DNA of 64,000 nucleotides from Isoetes taiwanensis. Its lineage: Eukaryota > Streptophyta > Lycopodiopsida > Isoetales > Isoetaceae. This document shows positions 1 to 10,738 of the stretch, piece after piece. Within the stretch, counting starts at the first letter, position 1, and each line of letters opens with the position of its first letter. The position numbers and the translations under genes are program-made. The notes beneath the pieces are model-generated. The model saw only the letters and a list, made by a program, of their open reading frames with translations. It did no database searches and had not been told where the DNA came from. The stretch covers positions 4,410,036-4,474,035 of the forward strand of contig JAJEKV010000085.1 of the NCBI GenBank assembly GCA_021234155.1, given 5' to 3'.

Positions 1-330
1 GAAGTTCTACGAATTCTTTAATCAAAAACCTTTGCAAACTCTACAAGCAACAATAAAGATCTTGTCACTTATTTCTATTTTCTTGTATCATGCAAGATCC
101 GCAATATAAAAATATGATAGATTGTGAAGTGTCTAAGTCTGAACCCTGCACACATACTTCTTTTTTCTCTGCCATGCTATCAATTACTGCTCAAGAGTTT
201 TGGCCAGCAGCTTTGCCAACAATGAGCTAACCACGATTGTGTGGTAGTTTTGGCCGGGCAGTGAGGGTCACATGTCTTATGAATTGGAACCACTACTGCG
301 GGCATAGAAGGCCATGTGCAACAAGGCCAT
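1..330 (-). mobile_element. LINE reverse transcriptase relic, truncated by window start
   Basis: Read on the minus strand, this stretch gives pieces of a non-LTR reverse transcriptase: AVVVPIHKTCDPHCP, then after a frameshift TIVVSSLLAKLLAKTLEQ, then stops. The same order (PIHK-GDP, NYRTI, LAKLLAKTLEQ) is the finger region of LINE reverse transcriptases and matches the LINE copies at 28-29 kb and 31.7-32.3 kb in this window. It is broken by frameshifts and stops and cannot encode a working enzyme. The 3' part lies outside the window. Confidence 0.55.
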
Positions 331-931
331 GCACCATTCATTCTTAAAAAAATCAGAGCCTAAGTCTTCAGGAAACACAAAAAAACAATAGCAGCTCCTC
401 AACCGTAATCGACTGGTCCAGCGTCAGCATTTACTGGATTTGCACACATTTATATGCAATAGATATACTATTCCTGATCTTGGGGTGTTTATTGCTACAA
501 GCATTAGCCACCCTGTAATTTCTTGTTTTCTGAAACTTGGTCAGATTCAGCTCATTTGTTTCACGCACCCAATTCCAAGTTTCATAAAGTACCACCTTTA
601 GTTTATAGAATCCAAATCTCAATAAACGTAAGACATAATGAAATAAAGTGGTACTTATAACTGCAATATTTTAGCCTATGTTTCACCAATCACAAATGCA
701 CCCTTGCAATGTAGTCAAATTTTTCTCCGACATGATTATATCAGAAATTCAGCTGCCTAGCTACTTACAACAGGGAAAAGCCCGAGATAAAGGAAATTTA
801 GTCTTCACTAAACTAGACCAGAATATAGCATGAATAGAAAAATGAAATCTTATATATAGATCCATGTGTTGGTGTACAACATAAGACAAGAAAAATATGA
901 ACGGTACATTTGCAAGATCAAGCACTTGACT
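331..931. other. No gene recognised
   Basis: AT-rich sequence with only short open frames that show no family motif. I see no RNA gene or clear repeat here. Confidence 0.5.
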
Positions 932-2110
932 GATCATATTAACTTGGGCATATACATTTTTATGCACACTCAAGAGTCTTCTGTAACTATCAAATGTACC
1001 TTTGTAAAAACCTAACAAACATCTCCAGTCAGTAAGGGATAATAGCTTTATAAATCCATATGAAGTGCTAAAACTGAGCCTGCTTAGGCAATGGCTTCAT
1101 TTGCACATGAGTGGAATCAAGTTCTAATGAAATGGGGTCATAAACATAGCCGTTTGAGCCAGAACTAGAACGCCTCTGTCCAAACAATTTAGTCAACAGG
1201 ACATAAGCTATCAGCGTTATGATCACCACAACTATGATGTGGTTAATAATGGCGATGGCAGCCTTCAGGAATAAATTTTTCCACATATAGCCCACTGTGA
1301 AATATCCACAGACTTTGCAACATGAGTCCTGCTCTAAGTACCAAATCTGCCTAAGAATTTCTCTGGCTTCAAAGCCACAATACCAGAGCTTACTGCAGAT
1401 ACTATTGCACTAGTGGCCAACAAAGAATTGCACTTTCCTTCTAATCCCTGCCCTCTAGATCCCATAACTTTGTATTCAATTAGAACACTAACCAGAATAA
1501 GAAAAGCATAGATAGCCCTTCCATGGTGAGGACACAGAAGTAAGGTATAGTGTGCAAAAGGATCCAAGTCTGAATGGGAACACATATATAGATATAGTTG
1601 CCTCCAAAAATTTGTATTAAGCTGACTTTGCAATCTCGACCTACAGATAGAATGAGAGAAGTCTCTGTTCGCTTAGAAAAAGAATCTCAAAAATCGAAAT
1701 TCAGCTAGACCAAAAGGATCAATACGACAGTTCAAACAATCACCTTGATGAACTGATACCACTGTGGAAGATGGACCGAGCACTCAAAGATCTCATGCGT
1801 GCAAGGTAGGACCAAGATTAACAGTATGCATGTAAAGCCACCACTATATGGAAGAAAAAAATAAGGTCTAATTAGTATATGCGACAAAGTTCGGTGAATA
1901 AACACAAAAAGCAGACTGCTTACCTGCTCAATGTTATGAAAGAATGGATTTGGTAGTCCTCATTTCACAACCCTGCCTTGAACAAAATGAATGAAATGCC
2001 TGACTTTGGGCCACTTAAATGAAGCTCCAGATTTCTAAGCAAGAAAGGAGAATCTCTAAGAAAGAATTAAGCATTTCGGCAGTATGTAGGGTCAGATTGT
2101 AGGGTCGAAT
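932..2110. repeat. Direct duplication, copy A (full)
   Basis: This block recurs at 2197-2920. Positions 932-1275 match 2197-2500 and 1816-2110 match 2629-2920, with scattered base changes. Copy B lacks about 510 bp that lie between these two parts in copy A. Copy A lacks a stretch of about 70 bp of exon that copy B keeps (around 2510-2595). Each copy carries one version of the membrane-protein exon described separately. Confidence 0.8.
1068..1295 (-). pseudogene. Membrane-protein C-terminal exon, copy A (internally deleted)
   Basis: The minus-strand frame encodes a hydrophobic segment (IIVVVIITLIAYVLL) followed by a basic turn (KLFGQRR), a Ser/Gly-rich stretch and the tail QMKPLPKQAQF before a stop. 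The same tail and membrane segment occur in copy B at 2333-2600, where the residues before the membrane segment are longer. Conservation of the reading frame between two diverged DNA copies suggests this was once coding. I do not recognise the family. It lies downstream, in minus-strand order, of the histidine kinase relic, but I cannot show they were one gene. Confidence 0.4.
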
Positions 2111-2196
2111 TGCCTAGCTTTGTAGATCTGCTTGCTTCACCACATCTCCATCTCCATTGCATAGGAGGAGCAATCACCGGTTAGCCGGTTTCTGAA

Positions 2197-2920
2197 GATC
2201 ATATTAATTTGGGCATATACATTTTTATGCACACATAAAAGTCTTCTGTAACTATCAAATGTACCTTTGTAAAAACCTAACAAACATCTCCAGTCAGTAA
2301 GGGATAATAGCTTTATAAATCCGTACGAAGTGCTAAAACTGAGCCTGCTTGGGCAACGGCTTCATTTGCACATGAGTGGAATCAAGTTTTAATGAAATGG
2401 GGTCATAAGCATAGCCGTTAGAGGCAGAACTAGAACGCCTCTGTCCAAGCAATTTAGTCAACAGGACATAACCTATCAGTATTATGATCACCACAACTAT
2501 AATGCCAGATCCATCAATGCCATAGCCCTGATTCTGGATTCCTCAATGTCAAACTGGGCGGATCCATCCACACCACTAGGCATGCGCAGGAGGCGATGGC
2601 TGCCTTCAGGAATAAATTTTTCCACATATAAGATTAACAGTATGCATGTAAAGCCACCACTATATGGAAGAAAAAAATAAGGTCTAATTAGTATATGCGA
2701 CAAAGTTCAGTGAATAAACACAAAAAGCAGACTGCTTACTTGCTTAATGTTATGAAAGAATGGATTTGGTAGTCATTTCACAACCCTGCGCTTGCGCAAA
2801 ATGAATGAAATGCCTGACTTTGGGCCACTTAGACGAAGCTCCAGACTTCTAAGCAAGAAAGGAGAATCTCAAAAAATGGATTAGGCATTTCGGCAGTATG
2901 TAGGGTCGGATTGTAGGGTC
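2197..2920. repeat. Direct duplication, copy B (internally deleted)
   Basis: Partner of 932-2110; see that entry for the aligned parts. Just before it, a 35-bp stretch at 2159-2194 (an AGGAGGAGCAATCACCGG core) recurs at 4212-4247, so this locus has been rearranged more than once. Confidence 0.8.
2333..2600 (-). pseudogene. Membrane-protein C-terminal exon, copy B
   Basis: The minus strand reads SHRLLRMPSGVDGSAQFDIE, then in an overlapping frame GYGIDGSGIIVVVIILIGY, then VLLTKLLGQRR, a Ser-rich linker and QMKPLPKQAQF before a stop at 2333-2335. One hydrophobic helix is followed by a short basic-polar tail, as in the last exon of a single-pass membrane protein. The switch of frame near 2525-2540 means either a small indel or a splice site. 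I do not recognise the family. Confidence 0.4.
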
Positions 2921-3925
2921 CAATATAATTTCAAACCCTGCAGTATTAGACTGTGCAGCATGCATATCAATTAATGACTCCAGCTCCTCAGCAAGATTAA
3001 AAGGTGACATCTCTAGTTCCATTTTACCTCCTTCCACCTGAATATGGCATTTAGTAATCTATTTCGTGAACAAGCCTGTAATTTACTTCAGGCTCTTATG
3101 TTCCTTATGTCAGAACATTGTCAAGTAGTGTAAGAAGTCCGGTTGCAGATAATCGTATCTGACTAACAGAATACTCTTGTTCAGTTGTTAAGGTGTCACA
3201 AGACAGAAGATCCAGCAGTCCAATAATGCCAGCCATAGGAGTCCTCAATTCATGACTGCAACAAAATGGTTAGAAGCATTGCAGGCATCTTGCATCGCAT
3301 CAATTGAATTGTTGTAGGATCCAGCAATCATTGTTCCATTCTTCCTGCAGAGAGTTATAGTTACATTTGTTCTCAAACATGTGTGTACTGATGAAAGCTG
3401 AAAGGACAAGATATACCATGTCACATAAAGAAATCCGCCACGGAGATCCACACTAGATGCATATCTTGTCAATGAACCAACAGGAGTAGATAACAATGAA
3501 ATATCCAAAGATTTTTTTGTGCCTGATGTTCTTACTGGCACTGCAGATGAGACAAATGGCTCCCCAGATATATCAGGTTCAATGTTCCATATTGCCTTTC
3601 ATCACAGAAGACCAAGCTGAAGTTAACAAAAGAAATGAATGCTCCTGGGATGAGAATCAATGTAGGGCATCAGCAAATGAAAAAATAAACATAGTATTAT
3701 ACTTGTTGTTTCACTGCTGGATATGGGACCTTCTTTATTGGTGATGGAATGGCCTTTCCTAATCCATTGAATGATCCTGTTATGTTCTGAATTAGAAGAG
3801 AACGTTGAGTTTTTTGAGAAGCAAGCGAAGGGGATGAAAATGATGTCCAGACCTGCAAATAACCGAGGAAAGAACCATTGTAACCGACTGATTTACTGTG
3901 GCAAGTATTCAAGTCTATCAATGTG
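2849..3925 (-). pseudogene. Hybrid histidine kinase pseudogene (AHK1/CKI1-like)
   Basis: On the minus strand, in gene order, there is an extracellular-like segment (3697-3921, ending SFNGLGKAIPSP), a second segment (3420-3600, EPDISGEPFVSSAVPVRTS to VDLRGGFLYVTW), then the histidine kinase dimerisation region: DAMQDACNASNHFVAVM, HELRTPMAGIIGLLDLL, SVSQIRLSATGLLTLLDNVL, and KMELEMSPFNLAEELESLID. The H-box HELRTP with its phospho-acceptor His is present, near 3250. A small deletion there puts it out of frame with the preceding VAVM, so the protein is broken. No ATP-binding or receiver domain follows. The pattern fits plant sensor kinases of the AHK1/CKI1 group, which signal through phosphorelay at membranes; the exact subfamily is uncertain. 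Confidence 0.65.
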
Positions 3926-4719
3926 TGAGTATTCAGTCATGTAGCCCTTATGACTTCTAAACCCCACGGCATTCAGCTGTTGCTGACTTTGGAAAAATGC
4001 CCAGCAGAAACAAAGAAGATTGGATCCACCCCCATTGCACCTGTAGAAATCGGCTATGGTGGGTGCTACCGGAAGCATAATGGCTCTTCAACGCTAGAGC
4101 AGAAAAGCAGCGCCCCTTTGTGGCAACGAAGAAATATGGCTCCTATTTCAGGTAGATTCTAGCAGGCTCAATATGAACAGAAGTGCCAGCGTCGGATCTG
4201 GCTGCAGCTGTGCAATAGGAGGAGCAATCACCGGTTAGCCGGTTTCCGAAGTGGCTGCCCAACAACAGCAGCCACCGTCAGTTTACACGCTATAGGAAGT
4301 TTTTAGCAGTCATTGGCATATTCCTGGCATATACTAGTATATACCTGGAATATGCCATAAACCCACATCAACAAGGGCGGGGCAACCCAAAAAAACTTAT
4401 ACATCATTTTCCATTGACTCAGTGAGGAGCCATGCTACCAGTCGTTCTCCGCAGGGAACGTCGGATGTCAGTGAAATGAGAAGCTCCCTTTTACTTCAGG
4501 AGGCGGGAGAAGGAGGGGGATTACTGGGCCACTATTGAAGGAGGAGGAGAATATGGAACATATCCCGCGAATGTGGTCTTCAGCTGCCGGACCATTATAA
4601 CAAGATGAAGTAGGGCAAGAACACTCAAAGGAAAGAATAACAAGAGCTACTGAGGGATTAACTTATAAAGTGGTGTTAGTGTTAGAGTTAGGGTTAGAGT
4701 TCGTATTTGGCAGGTTCCC
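3926..4719. other. No gene recognised; short repeat and telomere-like bases
   Basis: Contains the second copy of the 35-bp repeat (4212-4247), a purine-rich stretch near 4496-4555, and a degenerate TTAGGG-like run (4675-4703). None of these supports a gene. Confidence 0.5.
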
Positions 4720-5362
4720 CATAAAAAACATTTCTTATTTATCAGACACGTCGTTAAACGATGTCTAATCTGACGTGGCGAGCCACACTGGCTTGCGACG
4801 ACTTGTCAGGAAGCCACACCAGCACGCAGGACACGTTAGATGTCCTAGACGTCGTTTAAAGATGCTTCATGCACGTGGCATGACACGCAGGCCTACCAGC
4901 CTGGCATGCCGGTACGCCGTGGCAGCATCCAGGGCACGCCAGATGCCATAGACGTCGTTGAACGACGTTAGGTACATGTGGCATGACACGCAGGCCTGCC
5001 AGCCTAGCGAGCCGGTACACCACGCAGCATCCAGGGCATGTCAGATGCCATAGACATCGTTGAACGACGTCAGGTACACGTGGCATGACACACAGACCTG
5101 CCAGCCTGGCGAGCCGGTATGCCAGGAGGATAGCAACCAGGACACATCAGATGCCATAGACGTTATTGAACGACGTCACGTACACGTCGTATGACACGCA
5201 GGCGTGCCAGCTTGGCAACATCAGCAGGCCACGCAAGCAGTTATGACACGTCACGTCCTTTAATCGTCGTTCAACGACGTCGACGTCGTTGAAAGACGTC
5301 TTCGTCGTTAAAAGACGACGTTGCGTCGTTGAACGACGTCCAGACGTCGTTTAACATCGACG
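4720..5362. repeat. Palindromic tandem array built on CGTCGTT-AACGACG
   Basis: Units of about 100-105 bp each contain the near-palindrome ACGTCGTTGAACGACGT followed by a conserved GTGGCATGACACGCAGGC segment and a GCCAGCCTGGCGAGCCGG segment. Copies of the GGCATGACACGCAGG core lie near 4877, 4980, 5083 and 5187. The right end (5260-5360) is a cluster of overlapping palindromes of the CGTCGTT/AACGACG type without the long spacer. GC content is well above the flanks. I see no open frame with family similarity. It may be the internal or terminal part of a transposable element. Confidence 0.7.
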
Positions 5363-5370
5363 ATCCCTTG

Positions 5371-5500
5371 TAGTGAATACCGAGTTAAATTGTTGTTTTC
5401 AAAGTGGACATGAATTCCATAAGGGTGGAGATAATGCAATACCGAGTTGAATGCCATTTCCAAGGTGGACCTGAATTCCAATAAGGGGACTGGAGATAAC
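5371..5500. repeat. Imperfect 60-bp direct repeat
   Basis: Two adjacent copies of a segment starting AATACCGAGTT, continuing through AAGTGGACATGAATTCCA or AGGTGGACCTGAATTCCA, and ending GGAGATAA. They touch the right edge of the palindromic array and may be part of the same element. Confidence 0.5.
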
Positions 5501-6464
5501 AATCTAATTTAGAGAAGGGGAAATCAGTTGCTAACAAAGGTCCATTTGTTTTTAAGAAGATTCAACATCACATTAGTCAACTAGAATTCTAGATGCAATA
5601 TGAGTTATTTGGTAAGTATATTGATCACTAGTTATGGTTAAGTGCGCAGACTTAGATCCATAATCCCATAGAATCACCCTATGAGACTACTTCAGGTTGC
5701 ATTTCCCCGGTCCGATGAGGCAGGAAAGGGGTGAATCCCCGCCCAGAGCACGATGGTTCCATGGGTGGCTAGAGGATCGTGGCACCACTGGCACCCATGC
5801 ATCCGTACCTAAGCGAATCCAAATTTCATATTTCAAATCATAGGAGCCCCCAATCATAAATGACTATAATTGAAATGAGAGGCACTGATAGGCTCCATCA
5901 TACAATCTGGGCCGTAGGATGGACGGATTCGACGACTAGGGTAGTCCAGGGCGCACCTCTTTTAGAATATGTAGCAACCATGTTTCTACACCAATACACA
6001 AATTACTATTATCAAAATTGCCTTTAACAGACTATTACTAGCAATGAAATCATTATTATACAAGAGCAAAGCTTATTGAATAATTTTTAGAAAGCACTCA
6101 ATCTTATCAAATTCAATATAATTCATTAGAAAAAAATTACATCTTTTTCCCGAATATGGGCACCATATAATTAAAGACTTCCATTCTTTAAGAAGCAACC
6201 TAAAGCTGCTAAAAAAAATGGACTCTTAGATTGTGCAAGGGTTGGAAATTGAAGGGCTACCCTTACTTTTTTTTGAAGGATAGAGTCATACAGTCATCGA
6301 CATTAGAAGTATCATAGAAAGAAAAGAGGAAAAAAATTTCCCTCAATTTCATAAAGCAAGCAAATGAATTTTTTTTAGAATCCAAATTTCGGTTGGCAAT
6401 ATTATTTGTCGCCATGCCAAACCATATTATAATGCTATAATATGTTCTTATGTTTGTCCTCCTA
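5501..6464. other. No gene recognised; AT-rich with one repeated motif
   Basis: The only notable item is a segment at about 5905-5945 (GGGCCGTAGGATGGACGGAT, then TCGACGACTA) that recurs in diverged form at about 11550-11590 (GGCGTAGGATCGACGGATCC). It is probably a dispersed repeat. No convincing coding frame. Confidence 0.5.
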
Positions 6465-6705
6465 AATCCGGCCGTTGATCCGAGATCCTACGGCTCACGT
6501 GGCTCTGGGACGTATCCTATGGCCCAGGTGGCTTGGGAGTTTGTGACCGATTATATGTAAGCGATCCTACGGTGCAGGTTGATCTTATCCTGACCGTTGG
6601 TCCGAGATCCTACGGCTCACGTTGCTTTAGATATATCCTACATGATCCTACGGTCCAGATTGATCATAATCTTGGTCCAAGATCCTACGGCTCACATTGC
6701 ATGCT
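6465..6705. repeat. Degenerate short tandem repeat (GATCCTACGGCTCACGT type)
   Basis: The phrase GAGATCCTACGGCTCACGT, or close variants of GATCCTACGG, recurs about seven times at irregular spacing. The frames that run through it have no family similarity. Confidence 0.65.
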
Positions 6706-6737
6706 CGGGCCTTGGTATTTTCAACAAATCTTAAGGA

Positions 6738-6826
6738 AAGGCTTTTAAAATTTTTTATGTTATTGGGGGGATTCGAACCCTGGTCATTAGCCCCCCATCC
6801 CCCCATTCTAACCACTAGACCAGGCA
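6738..6826 (-). mobile_element. SINE head with tRNA-like Pol III promoter
   Basis: Read on the minus strand, the segment starts GCCTGGTCTAGTGGTTAGAA, which contains an A-box-like element. About 28 bases further it has GGGTTCGAATCCC, a perfect B box, and then an A/T-rich tail. The bases that should form the acceptor stem do not pair and the middle is a G-run, so it is not a functional tRNA. The layout is that of a tRNA-derived SINE, probably 3'-truncated. Confidence 0.6.
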
Positions 6827-6889
6827 TTAATTCTATGAATAATTCATGTTTCAAATAAACTTAAAGGTAATGTTCTAACTAATATAAAA

Positions 6890-7640
6890 TAGAATATAAC
6901 ACTCTAGATAATTCAAGAAAGTTCTAGAAAGTTCTGGAGGCTCTAGAAAGTTCTAAAATCTTCTAGAATGTTCTAGAAAGTTCTAGAATTCTAAAATGTT
7001 TTGGAATATAAGAGAATCTAGGGGAAATCTAAGAGAATCCTTCCAAATGTAAGGGAATCTTTGGGAATGTAAGGAAATAGGAAAATACTTCCAGAAAGTT
7101 CTGGGATGTTTTGAAAGTTTCAGAATGTTCCAGAAAGTTCTAGAATGTTTTAGAAATTTGTAAAATGTAAGGGAATCCAGGAGAATTAAAGGGAATCTAA
7201 GGAAATCTCATAAATTATAAGAGAATCTAGGAAGATATTTACAAGTCTAAAGGAATCTCTTAAAATCTAGTTGAATCTAGGGGAATCTTCATAATATCTA
7301 AGGGAATCTAAAAAGATCTTGATGAAATCTTAGAGTTTTTTTAAGATTTTGCAAAGAGCCACAATAGAATGTTCTAAAATGTTTCATAATAAAGGTATAC
7401 AATATAAATCTTGGAAAAAAAATGTTCTAGATACTCAGGGTAAGCGCCTCAGTCTAAAAATAGAAAGTGTTTTAGACATGTTGCACAGATCCAAGATAGA
7501 TTCTTTTGGAAGGTTTTAAATGCTCATGGGTAAGCACTTCAATCAAAATAGAAAAATCTAAGAGAATCTAAGGGAATCTTCATGAATGCTAAAGTTGAAG
7601 AATATAAAGGAATGCTAAAATTGGAATTTGCACTGTTGGA
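6890..7640. repeat. AT-rich degenerate repeats
   Basis: First a block of variants of TTCTAGAAAGTTCTAGAATG (6900-7150), then variants of AAGGGAATCTAAGAGAATC (7000-7330 and again 7555-7620). These are short, imperfect, interleaved units without coding potential. Confidence 0.6.
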
Positions 7641-8835
7641 ACATGCACCGTAGGACGTGTTAAATTTCTTGTATATATATATTATTCCTTACTTCTTTCT
7701 TTGATTTCTCCACTTTTTATTTCTCTGGTATATATGGTATCTATATCCTAATAGTACAATGGTTGGTTGATACATAATACGTATATAATACATATATTTA
7801 AAATAGAGGTATAAGTGCATGGTACCAAAAGTAGACTTTTTGTTGCATGGCAAAACAAATTTTGACTTTCATTTTGCAAGGCTATGGAAAATGTAGACTT
7901 GTTTTTGAAGGTCCCCTTTTTTTTTTTGTTTTAACTTCTTGCAAGGCTTGCAGCCTTCAATTCCAACCCTGGATTGTGCTTGCTTCTGAACCATAGATAC
8001 TGATCCTTGTTAATGGGGTGTACTCTTATAGCCAATTTGATATACCCTAATGCTGCAAATGTGTGTGCGCATGTATTATTACATTCCTACAATTGAGCAG
8101 TTTCTATCTTACTTATCTCCGTAATGTGGAATTTAACTATAGAATTGTACAGAAATATCTTATTGTACGATGATGACATATCATTTAGGACTTGTTTCTT
8201 GAGAAATATAGTTTGAAAAAAACTTTGAAGATTGGTAGAGATGGAGACGCAAGAATAGACATACATAAGCAATTAGTCTTTGAAGATTGGTATGATGATA
8301 GGTTCATAACAACTTAGGAGAGTTGGAGATATGACATGAGGATCTAATCAACAAAGTATCTTTCTTTAGTTGCTCTGTAATCTTGACAAGATCCATTGTT
8401 ATTTAACAATGTAGAAATAAGCTTACCTAGAAAGAGACATGAATGAAATTTATGGCCATTGATCTTTCAATCAACAAATGTAGAATATTACAGTGGTATA
8501 AGGTAGGCCTTCCATTGTCTACAAGCATTTATTTGGTGGGACCAAGAAGCAAGTGGGAATATCAATTTTGATGACTTACAGAAAAATGCGGAAGAAAAAG
8601 ATGGTATTTATTGTTTGACTATGTAGACATAGAGAGTGGATAGTAAGAGCAACCAAACTTATATGATAAAATTAGGAGATATTCACATGTGCTACCTCTA
8701 CTATAATTGACATGGAGCAAAACAAGTACTTATCCACGTTTATGTGTTATTGATGATTTTCTCTACAAGAAGTCTGCACAACATATTTATAAGCTAATAT
8801 TTAGTGGAGGCTCATCATTTTGTCTCTGATACAAG
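7641..8835. other. Upstream region of the galactosyltransferase gene
   Basis: AT-rich, with no second gene. A run of T (7915-7927) and short TA repeats (7670-7685, 7780-7805) are present. I could not fix a TATA box or transcription start for the gene at 8836. An untranslated leader or upstream intron could lie here. Confidence 0.45.
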
Positions 8836-10506
8836 ATGAAAAAGACCACCATTTTATTGCAATATATATTGTTAGTAGGAGTTTGCCTTGTAGTGATGAT
8901 TATTTTGCATGGGCAAACATTGGATCTGAAAGCACTACGAGCGAGAAGAGTATCATTGTTCCCGCTAGTCTTGGATCTGAGCGATCCAAAAATGTACTTT
9001 GAAAGTAAATCTAGAAGAAAGATGCATCAAGGAGATATCATGTTGAAGAAAAAATTCATAGATGCTAAGGTAGTTGGAGCAATGGTATTGAGACAAATAG
9101 AATCAAATTTAAGATTCAACAAATTGTTTTACACATCTTCCCCAAAACAATGCTTAACAAGCATCATCCTCTCACGGGATGACATTGTAAATGAAGGACA
9201 AGACATCTACCTCCCTTGTGGTCTTGCAATTGGATCGTCCATCACGGTGGTTGGGAGAACATGGCGCAGTTTTAGGCTAGAATTGAAGGGTCCTACCAGC
9301 CAAGACCCCCCAATTATGCTTCATCTAAATCCTAGAATTGCAGGAGATTGGAGCAAAAAATCTGTAATTGAGATCAATACAAGTGGCTTCCGTGGATCAT
9401 GGGGAACTCCTCAACGTTGTGAAGGATGGAAGTCACCTGAAGACGACCAAAGGGTTGATGGTAAGGTTAAATGTGAAGCTTGGAATGAAGGTAATAACAC
9501 ATTCTTTCCTTTTATTGAAGGTTTGGTCTTTAAGTTGAACGTAATTATTGGCTTCCAAGGTTACCATATTGAAGTAGATGGGAAGCACATTGCCTCTTAT
9601 TCTTTTAGGCCAGGATTTCTTCTAGAAGAAGTGACGATTCTATCTATTGCTGGAGGTATAGACCTTGAGGCTATTAATATATCCTCGTTACCCTCAATAC
9701 ACAATTCACCCTTTAATGAGATGCTTAAGGCACCAAATGATTTTAAAGGGAGTGTTGACTTGTTTATTGGAATCCCTTCCACAAGTAGCAACTTTGCTGA
9801 AAGGATGGTTGTTAGGCAAACATGGATGCAGTCCCAATCAATTAGATCATCAAAAGTACTAGCACGATTCTTTGTCGGCCTTCATACAAATTTGCAAGTA
9901 AATCTACAACTAAAGGAAGAAGCAGACTATTTTCAGGATGTAGTTGTCCTTCCATTCATTGATAGCTATCTACTGCAGACTTTCAAGACTATTGCCATTT
10001 GTGAATATGGAGTAAGAAATATATCGACCACTTATGTTATGAAAGCTGATGATGATACGTTTGTTCGAGTTGATGCTATTCTAAATATTTTGAAAGAGCA
10101 TAAAAGTATAACAAGATTATACATGGGAGGTTTTAATATATATAGAACAGTATTGAGAACTGGTAAATGGGCAATTCCTTACGAAGAATGGCCTAATGAT
10201 GATGAGGTTATTCCACCATATGCTATTGGTCCGGGATATATCATATCTGAGGATATTGCTATGTTTATTACAAATAGCTATAGAAGTGGAACCTTGGAAA
10301 TTTTTAGACTTGAAGATGCATGCATGGGAATGTGGGTTAGTGAATATAATAAATCCCATGCAGTGCACTACCTAGACAATCAATTATTTGGTAAAAATGG
10401 GTGTGTTGATGGATATATTACTGTACATTATCCATCAATCCAGCAAATGAGATGTATGTGGGAAAAGCTTGTAGATGGTGAACCCCTTTGCTGCTATGAA
10501 TTTTAA
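8836..10506 (+). CDS. GT31 beta-1,3-galactosyltransferase with galectin domain
   Basis: A 556-residue protein in one uninterrupted frame. It starts with a short basic N-terminus and a hydrophobic anchor (residues 5-26, ILLQYILLVGVCLVVMIIL), as in type II Golgi enzymes. A galectin-like domain (about 130-285) includes the family signature WGTPQRCEGW. The GT31 catalytic domain (about 305-540) shows FIGIPS, ERMVVRQTWM, AICEYGVR, the metal/UDP-binding ADDD at 404-407 (DDTFVRVD follows), and the late motifs GPGYIIS and EDACMGMWV. Plant relatives (GALT1 and the Hyp-O-galactosyltransferases GALT2-6) add galactose to N-glycans or arabinogalactan proteins in the Golgi. They are usually near 640-680 aa and encoded by several exons. 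This copy is shorter, chiefly in the galectin part, and has no intron, so it may be a retrocopy. All catalytic motifs are intact. The start Met has A at -3. Which acceptor it uses cannot be told. Confidence 0.9.
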   Translation: MKKTTILLQYILLVGVCLVVMIILHGQTLDLKALRARRVSLFPLVLDLSDPKMYFESKSRRKMHQGDIMLKKKFIDAKVVGAMVLRQIESNLRFNKLFYTSSPKQCLTSIILSRDDIVNEGQDIYLPCGLAIGSSITVVGRTWRSFRLELKGPTSQDPPIMLHLNPRIAGDWSKKSVIEINTSGFRGSWGTPQRCEGWKSPEDDQRVDGKVKCEAWNEGNNTFFPFIEGLVFKLNVIIGFQGYHIEVDGKHIASYSFRPGFLLEEVTILSIAGGIDLEAINISSLPSIHNSPFNEMLKAPNDFKGSVDLFIGIPSTSSNFAERMVVRQTWMQSQSIRSSKVLARFFVGLHTNLQVNLQLKEEADYFQDVVVLPFIDSYLLQTFKTIAICEYGVRNISTTYVMKADDDTFVRVDAILNILKEHKSITRLYMGGFNIYRTVLRTGKWAIPYEEWPNDDEVIPPYAIGPGYIISEDIAMFITNSYRSGTLEIFRLEDACMGMWVSEYNKSHAVHYLDNQLFGKNGCVDGYITVHYPSIQQMRCMWEKLVDGEPLCCYEF

Positions 10507-10738
10507 ATATGGCTATATGATGCAAATTTTTCTTTACGATATCTCTTCTTCAAATAATAACCTACCTCCAAAAATACTAAGTAGAAATAGAAAAGCTTAG
10601 ATGAGGTGAATAAGAATTTGTGTTTTTTGGATGCTCCAAAAGTAGAACTTTTGTGACGACTTTAAATTTTAAGTTTATTGGAACGACTTTAAATTCTAAG
10701 TTTCATTCATATTGCTATGTTCATGGACAATCAAGAGG
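10507..10738. other. 3' flank of the galactosyltransferase gene
   Basis: AT-rich, with a short imperfect duplication of GACTTTAAATT-TAAGTTT (10660-10705). No poly-A tract marks the end of a retrocopy. Confidence 0.4.

Noticed and set aside
6760-6826. Possible functional tRNA gene on the minus strand
   Set aside because: A and B boxes are present but the acceptor stem cannot pair and the anticodon region is a G-run; a SINE head fits better.
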